Part shown: positions 58,658-64,000 of the stretch, in pieces
Layout of the letters: each line of letters begins with the position of its first letter
Numbering within the stretch: position 1 is the stretch's first letter
DNA from: an uncultured Acidobacteriota bacterium
Lineage (GTDB): Bacteria; Acidobacteriota; Thermoanaerobaculia; UBA5066
Direction: 5' to 3'
DNA length: 64,000 nucleotides
NCBI GenBank assembly: GCA_903845115.1
Contig: CAIMWE010000025.1
Span: 90,751-154,750, forward strand
Translations under genes and position numbers: made by a program
Notes under the pieces: generated by a model
What the model saw: only the letters and a program-made list of their open reading frames with translations
Database searches by the model: none
What the model was told of the DNA's origin: nothing

Positions 58658-60115
58658 ATGATCGATCCCCCGTTCCGTCCCCTGGCCCTGGCCGCCGTGG
58701 AGCGCCTCACCCGGTATTTCGACTCGCTCGAGTCGCGCCCCGTCCTCGCCAGGACCGCACCGGGAGAGGTCCTCGCCCGGATCCCGGCGGAGGCCCCTGA
58801 GGAAGGGGAGCCGTGGGAGGCGATCGAGCGCGACCTGGACGGCTTGATCGAGCCGAACCTGACCCACTGGCAGCACCCCGGGTACCTCGCCTACTTCGCC
58901 ACCACCGGGTCGGCGCCGGCCATCGTCGGGGACTTCCTGGCGGCGGGGTACAACCAGGTCGGGATCCTCTGGAGGACCTCTCCCGTCCTGACGGAGCTGG
59001 AGCAGGGGATGGTCCGCTGGCTGATCCGGCTGGTCGGGCTTCCGGACAGCTTCGACGGGCAGCTCGCCGACACGGCCTCCGGCGGGTCGCTGATCGCCCT
59101 CGCGGCGGCCCGCGAGCAAGCGTTCCCCGACGTCCGGAAGACGGGGCTCGCGTCGCTCCCCCCGGGGGTCGTCTACTGCTCGGAGCTGGCCCACTCGTCG
59201 ATCGACAAGGCTTGCGTGGTCCTGGGTTTCGGCCTCTCCGGGCTCCGGAAGATCCCGGTGGACGCGGAGTTCCGGATGGACGTCGGCCTCCTCGCCCGGG
59301 CCGTCGCGGAGGACCGCGCGAGGGGACTGCGACCCATCGCCGTCGTCGCCACGGCCGGCACGACCACCGTGACGTCGGTCGATCCCCTCCCCGCCGTGGC
59401 CGACCTCTGCGAGCGGGAGGGGCTCTGGATGCACGTGGACGCCGCGTACGCCGGCTCGGCCGCCTCGCTCCCGGAGCTTCGCCCCCTCTTCTCCGGGTGG
59501 GAGCGGGCCGACTCCGTGATCTTCAATCCCCACAAGTGGATGCTCGTGCCGCTGGAGTGCACCGGCCTCTTCTTCCGGAGGATGGAGCGGGTCCGGCGGG
59601 CGTTCTCCGTGGTCCCGAACTACCTCGAGACCCCCGAGGGGGCGGCGGGTGTGCGCGAGTACATGGACTACGGCGTCCAGCTGGGACGCCGCTTCCGCGC
59701 TCTGAAGCTCTGGATGATGCTCCGGACTTTCGGGGCGGAAGGGGTCCGCGCGACGATCCGGGAGCACGTCGCCCTCGCCCGCCGCCTGCGGGAAGTGATC
59801 GGGTCGGAGCCCGGCGTCGTCCTGGCCGCCCCGACCCCCTTCTCGGTCGTGGCGTTCCGCTGGGCGCCGGCCGGGCTCTCCCCGGCCGAGGCCGACGGGG
59901 CGAACCGCCGGATCCTCGAGAGGATCAACGCCGACGGCCGCACCTTCATCTCCCACGCGACCGTGGAGGGGAGGTACACCCTCCGCGTCGCGGTGGGAAA
60001 CGCCCGGACCGGCTGGAAGCACCTCGAGGCGTTCCTGGAGGCCTTTCGAGTGGGGATCGCGGCCGAGAGCGGCTCGCGGAGGCAGGATCGTTCCGCAGGC
60101 CCGGCCAGAGGCTGA
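58658..60115 (+). CDS. PLP-dependent group II decarboxylase (aromatic amino acid decarboxylase-like)
   Basis: HWQHPGYLAYFATTGSAPAIVGDFL; DTASGGSLIALAAARE; MHVDAAYAGSA; NPHKWMLVPLECT (PLP Lys). Confidence 0.92.
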   Translation: MIDPPFRPLALAAVERLTRYFDSLESRPVLARTAPGEVLARIPAEAPEEGEPWEAIERDLDGLIEPNLTHWQHPGYLAYFATTGSAPAIVGDFLAAGYNQVGILWRTSPVLTELEQGMVRWLIRLVGLPDSFDGQLADTASGGSLIALAAAREQAFPDVRKTGLASLPPGVVYCSELAHSSIDKACVVLGFGLSGLRKIPVDAEFRMDVGLLARAVAEDRARGLRPIAVVATAGTTTVTSVDPLPAVADLCEREGLWMHVDAAYAGSAASLPELRPLFSGWERADSVIFNPHKWMLVPLECTGLFFRRMERVRRAFSVVPNYLETPEGAAGVREYMDYGVQLGRRFRALKLWMMLRTFGAEGVRATIREHVALARRLREVIGSEPGVVLAAPTPFSVVAFRWAPAGLSPAEADGANRRILERINADGRTFISHATVEGRYTLRVAVGNARTGWKHLEAFLEAFRVGIAAESGSRRQDRSAGPARG

Positions 60116-60267
60116 CTCGTGGGGATGGACAGGGGGATCGCCCGATCCGGCTGGCCGCCGCCGTCGAGGTGCCGATGCCGATTCTCACCGGCTTCGTCCC
60201 GTGATCGGAGAGAATGGGATCGGGGCCGGCCCGTCGACGACCACCGACCCCTCAGGAGGAGCCCGGC

Positions 60268-60636
60268 ATGTCCCGCCACGAAGAGCTGAATCGGGTCTTG
60301 CGTGGCCTTCTCTCCGGATCTCCGGAGATCGAGGCCGCGGCCATCGTCTCCGACGACGGCCTGGCCGTGGCCAGCGCGCTTCCGCCGCAGACCGAGGAAA
60401 GCCGCGTCGCCGGCTTGAGCGCCCTCCTCCTCTCGCTCGGGACACTGGTCGCCAGGGAGCTGGGGCGGGAAGGGCTCGAGCAGGTTCTCATCCGGGGGAC
60501 GAAGGAGAAGTGCATCGTGATGGTCAACGCCTCGCCCGGTACCTTCCTGATCGCCCTGACCACGCAGGAAGCGAAGCTCGGAGTCGTCTCCCTCGACCTG
60601 AAGAGGGCCGTGGCCGAGGTCACGAAGGTCCTGTGA
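60268..60636 (+). CDS. Roadblock/LC7 domain protein
   Basis: LNRVLRGLLSGSPEIEAAAIVSDDGLAVASALP...VNASPGTFLIALTTQEAKLGVV. Confidence 0.82.
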   Translation: MSRHEELNRVLRGLLSGSPEIEAAAIVSDDGLAVASALPPQTEESRVAGLSALLLSLGTLVARELGREGLEQVLIRGTKEKCIVMVNASPGTFLIALTTQEAKLGVVSLDLKRAVAEVTKVL

Positions 60637-60650
60637 CGAGGAGCGCAACC

Positions 60651-61409
60651 GTGCCTTCACTGAAGCTGTACGACGACGGGACTCACCGGAACCTGATGCT
60701 GGAGGATTACGGCCACGGCCAGATGGTCCAGGCCAACCAGCATCTGATCGTCCACGACGGCGAAGGGATGATCCTGGACCCGGGCGGGCACAAGGTCTAC
60801 AACCGGGCGCTCTCGGAGACCACGCTCCTCCTGGGCCGCTCCACGCTGAAATACATCTTCCTCTCCCACCAGGACCCCGACATCGTGGCCGCCGTGAACG
60901 GCTGGCTGATGACGACCGACGCCGTCGCCTACGCGTCTGCCCTGTGGCTCCGGTTCATCCCCCACTTCGGCCTCGACTCCCTGGTCATCGACCGGCTCAG
61001 GCCGATCCCGGACGAGGGGATGCACCTCCAGCTCGCCGGCTCGGACCTGATCATCCTCCCCGCCCACTTCCTCCACTCACCCGGGAACTTCAGCGTCTAC
61101 GACCCGGTCTCGAAGATCCTCTACAGCGGCGACCTCGGGGCGTCCCTGGGGATGGACTACCAGGAGGTGGGGGACTTCGCGGGGCACGTCAAGTACATGG
61201 AGGGGTTCCATCGCCGCTACCTCGCGTCGAGGAAGGCGATCCGCGCGTGGGTCGACATGATCCGCACGCTCGACGTCGAGACGATCGCGCCGCAGCACGG
61301 CGCTCTCTTCCGCGGCCGGGAGATGTCCGGCCGGTTCCTCGAGTGGCTCCACGGCCTGGAGTGCGGGGTCGACCTGATTCCCGAGAGATACCTCGTTCCC
61401 GATCGGTGA
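60651..61409 (+). CDS. MBL-fold, ODP-like (oxygen-binding diiron) protein, copy 1
   Basis: GEGMILDPGGHKVYNRAL, FLSHQDPDIVAAVNGWLMTTDA, LPAHFLHSPGNFSVYDPVSKILYSGDLGASLG, IAPQHGALF. Confidence 0.75.
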   Translation: MPSLKLYDDGTHRNLMLEDYGHGQMVQANQHLIVHDGEGMILDPGGHKVYNRALSETTLLLGRSTLKYIFLSHQDPDIVAAVNGWLMTTDAVAYASALWLRFIPHFGLDSLVIDRLRPIPDEGMHLQLAGSDLIILPAHFLHSPGNFSVYDPVSKILYSGDLGASLGMDYQEVGDFAGHVKYMEGFHRRYLASRKAIRAWVDMIRTLDVETIAPQHGALFRGREMSGRFLEWLHGLECGVDLIPERYLVPDR

Positions 61410-61455
61410 GCGGCTTCGATCCGTCCGGCCACCCGGTCCGACCAAGGAGACGAAC

Positions 61456-62208
61456 ATGGCGTCCATCACCCTTTTCCAGAACGCGAACCACCGGAACATC
61501 CTCCTCGAGGATTTCGGCCACGGACAGGCGGTCCAGGCGAATCAGCACCTGATCATCCACGAAGGCGCCGGGATGATCCTCGACCCGGGGGGACACAAGG
61601 TCTACACGCGGGCCATGTCCGAATCGACCGCACTCCTGGGCGACGGCGAGCTGAAGCTGATCTTCTTCTCCCACCAGGACCCCGACGTCCTGGCCGCCGC
61701 GAACGGCTGGATGATGACGACGGAAGCGACCGCCTGGATCTCCGCCCTCTGGGTCCGCTTCGTCCCCCACTTCGGGCTGGACCAGCTCGTCCTGGACCGG
61801 CTGAAGGCGATCCCGGACGAGGGGATGCGGCTCGATCTCGGCGGCTCCGAGCTCCTCGTCCTCCCCGCCCACTTCCTCCACTCGCCCGGGAACTTCCAGG
61901 TCTACGACCCGGTCTCCCGGATCCTCTACAGCGGCGACCTCGGGGCCTCCCTCGGCATGAGCTACCAGGAAGTGCCGGACTTCAAGGCGCACCTCCCCTA
62001 CATGGAAGGGTTCCACCGGCGCTACATGGCCTCGAACAAGGCTCTCCGGTCCTGGGCCGAGATGGTCCGCGGCCTCGACCTCGAGATGATCGCGCCGCAG
62101 CACGGCGCGTTCTTCCGGGGCAAGGAGATGGTCCGCCAGCTCGTCGACTGGTGCGCCGAGCTCCAGGCCGGCGTCGACATCCTCCCGCCCTTCCGGATCC
62201 CGCGGTAG
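61456..62208 (+). CDS. MBL-fold, ODP-like protein, copy 2
   Basis: Same motifs: GAGMILDPGGHKVYTRAM, FFSHQDPDVLAAANGWMMTTEA, LPAHFLHSPGNFQVYDP, IAPQHGAFF. Confidence 0.75.
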   Translation: MASITLFQNANHRNILLEDFGHGQAVQANQHLIIHEGAGMILDPGGHKVYTRAMSESTALLGDGELKLIFFSHQDPDVLAAANGWMMTTEATAWISALWVRFVPHFGLDQLVLDRLKAIPDEGMRLDLGGSELLVLPAHFLHSPGNFQVYDPVSRILYSGDLGASLGMSYQEVPDFKAHLPYMEGFHRRYMASNKALRSWAEMVRGLDLEMIAPQHGAFFRGKEMVRQLVDWCAELQAGVDILPPFRIPR

Positions 62209-62329
62209 AAAGGGCCCGGGCTCGCCGGGCCGGACGCCGGGGTGGGGGGGGGGACGAGCGGGTCGACACCTTCCTCGAGAATAGGGATACTGGGGAGGCC
62301 AGGAGTCGACCCCGGTTCAGCGAGAGGGC

Positions 62330-64000
62330 ATGAACGCACAGCTTTTCGAGAAGGCCGTCGAGACCATGCAGCTCGGCGTCACTTTCACTGACTTTTCGGG
62401 ACGGATCCTGTACACGAACCAGGCCGAGGCCGACCTGCACGGCTACACGCGCGAGGAGCTGATCGGCCGGCACGCACGCCTCTTCTCCCCCCCCGAGGCG
62501 TGGAACCCGCTCACCCCCGACCGCGCCCGGGCCGCCGGGCGCTGGAAACGCGAGCGCCTCAACGTCCGGAAGGACGGCACGACCTTCCCCGTCCAGCTCC
62601 TGTCCGACATCGTGACCGACACGGCCGGGAACCCCGCCGGAATCGTGACGACCTGCGAGGAGATCTCGGAGCGGTACGTCCGGGCCTTCCGGCTCTCGGC
62701 CGCCGGAATGGCCCTCCTGGACCTGGAGGGCCGGCACGTCCACGTCAACGCCGCGTACGCCAGGCTGCTCGGACGGACCGAGGAGGAGCTACGCGCCCTG
62801 CCGATCTCGGCCGTCGTCCATCCCGACGACCTCCCGGACGTGAGAGAGGTTTCGGGGCGTGTCTTCGCGGGGGCCGCGGCCGAGACGCCGCGGGAGGTCC
62901 GGTTCGTCCACCGGGACGGCCGCCCGATCTGGGTCCTCAGGAGCGTCGCGCTCCTGCCCGGGGAGGCGGACGAGCCGGAGGGCCTGGTCACGCAGGTCCT
63001 GGACATCACCGAGAAGAAGCAGGCCGAGGACGCCCTCTCGGCGTCCGAGGAGAGCTACCGCCTCCTGTTCGAACGGAACCTCGCGGGCATCTACCGGGTC
63101 CGCCTCGACGGGACCATCCGGAACTGCAACGAGGCGTTCGCCCGGATCCTCGGGTGGGACCGGCGGGACCTGACGGGGCGGAACATCCAGTCGCTGCTCC
63201 TCGACGGCGCGTTCCGGTCGAACCTTCTCCCCCGCCTCGAGCGGACCGGGAGCCTGAGCAACGTGGAGGCGAGGCTCCGCCACCGGGACGGGAGCACGGT
63301 CTGGGTCCTCGAGAACCTGACGAAGACCGACGACCCGGCGGGCGGCGCCCCCTTCATCGAGGGGATCATCGTCGACATCACCTCCCGCAAGCGGGCCGAG
63401 GAGCAGCTCCTTCACGACGCCCTCCACGACTCTCTCACCGGCCTCGCGAACCGCACGCTCTTCATGGACCGGCTGGAGCACGTCATCCGGAGAGCCCGGC
63501 GCCAGGGATTCCTCTTCGCCGTCCTCTTCCTCGATCTGGACCGCTTCAAGCTCGTGAACGACAGCCTGGGGCACCTGTCGGGAGACCAGCTCCTCGTGTC
63601 GGCAGCCGAGAGAATCGCCTGCGCGCTCCGCACGGAGGACACCGTCGCCCGGATCGGCGGCGACGAGTTCGCCGTCCTGCTCGACGGCGTCCGCGACGTG
63701 GAGGAAGCCCGGCAGGCCGCGGCCCGCCTCCAGGCGTCCCTGGTCCGGCCGTTCGAGGCCGGCGGCCGGGGAGTCTTCGTGACGGCGAGCATCGGGATCG
63801 CCCTCGGGAACGGCGACGGGCGCCCCGACGACCTCCTCCGCGACGCCGACACCGCGATGTACCACGCCAAGGCGGCCGGCAAGGCGCAGTCCGCCGTGTT
63901 CGAGCCGGAGATGCGCGAGCGAGCCGTCGCGACCCTCCAGCTCGAGACCGCGCTCCGCCTGGGGATCGAGCGGAGGGAGTTCGAGGTCCACTACCAGCCG
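62330..64000 (+). CDS. PAS-PAS-PAS-GGDEF(-EAL) protein, 3' truncated by window edge
   Basis: Absent from the supplied track because it is open to the window end; ATG 62330; HDALHDSLTGLANRTLFMDRL...VARIGGDEFAVLLDG; terminal LETALRLGIERREFEVHYQP looks like the start of EAL. Confidence 0.9.
   Translation, partial: MNAQLFEKAVETMQLGVTFTDFSGRILYTNQAEADLHGYTREELIGRHARLFSPPEAWNPLTPDRARAAGRWKRERLNVRKDGTTFPVQLLSDIVTDTAGNPAGIVTTCEEISERYVRAFRLSAAGMALLDLEGRHVHVNAAYARLLGRTEEELRALPISAVVHPDDLPDVREVSGRVFAGAAAETPREVRFVHRDGRPIWVLRSVALLPGEADEPEGLVTQVLDITEKKQAEDALSASEESYRLLFERNLAGIYRVRLDGTIRNCNEAFARILGWDRRDLTGRNIQSLLLDGAFRSNLLPRLERTGSLSNVEARLRHRDGSTVWVLENLTKTDDPAGGAPFIEGIIVDITSRKRAEEQLLHDALHDSLTGLANRTLFMDRLEHVIRRARRQGFLFAVLFLDLDRFKLVNDSLGHLSGDQLLVSAAERIACALRTEDTVARIGGDEFAVLLDGVRDVEEARQAAARLQASLVRPFEAGGRGVFVTASIGIALGNGDGRPDDLLRDADTAMYHAKAAGKAQSAVFEPEMRERAVATLQLETALRLGIERREFEVHYQP

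Overview
This is a GC-rich, gene-dense bacterial chromosome segment. The composition and secreted-protein families make me think of Acidobacteriota, but that is inference only. I saw no rRNA, tRNA, CRISPR array, transposase or integrase. Contents from left to right: (1) a redox/copper block with TauE/SafE, two NosL-like proteins, CcdA and a thioredoxin, then chromate transporter ChrA and a methyltransferase-DUF6125 fusion; (2) a near-mirror-symmetric locus at 5.7-15.1 kb with two copies of [short secreted Gly/Asp-rich protein -> DUF2202 ferritin-like protein], each next to its own histidine kinase and NtrC-type regulator, plus a FecR protein; (3) a sulfur/thiol block with homocysteine S-methyltransferase, OsmC, DsrC/TusE-like, ECF sigma/anti-sigma and sulfide:quinone oxidoreductase; (4) PilT, an amidohydrolase and a complete liv-type ABC transporter; (5) a DUF4160/DUF2442 pair bracketed by a 46-bp livF duplication; (6) SulP and a TyrA-chorismate mutase fusion; (7) a Rieske / cytochrome b / 11-heme-motif cytochrome c operon translationally coupled to a PAS-sigma54 activator and a REC-cyclase; (8) an S9 peptidase, a polyisoprenol-type glycosyltransferase, a YfhO-like protein, purEK with an SSS transporter, subtilase and secreted beta-rich proteins; (9) a decarboxylase, roadblock protein, tandem ODP-like MBL proteins and a truncated PAS-GGDEF protein. 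The best candidate for an undescribed system is the twin DUF2202/GDG-protein locus. Both secreted-protein genes are preceded by sigma54-type -24/-12 elements, and a shared TGCAG/CTGCA half-site motif lies upstream of each. All functional names come from reading protein motifs by eye; no database search was run.
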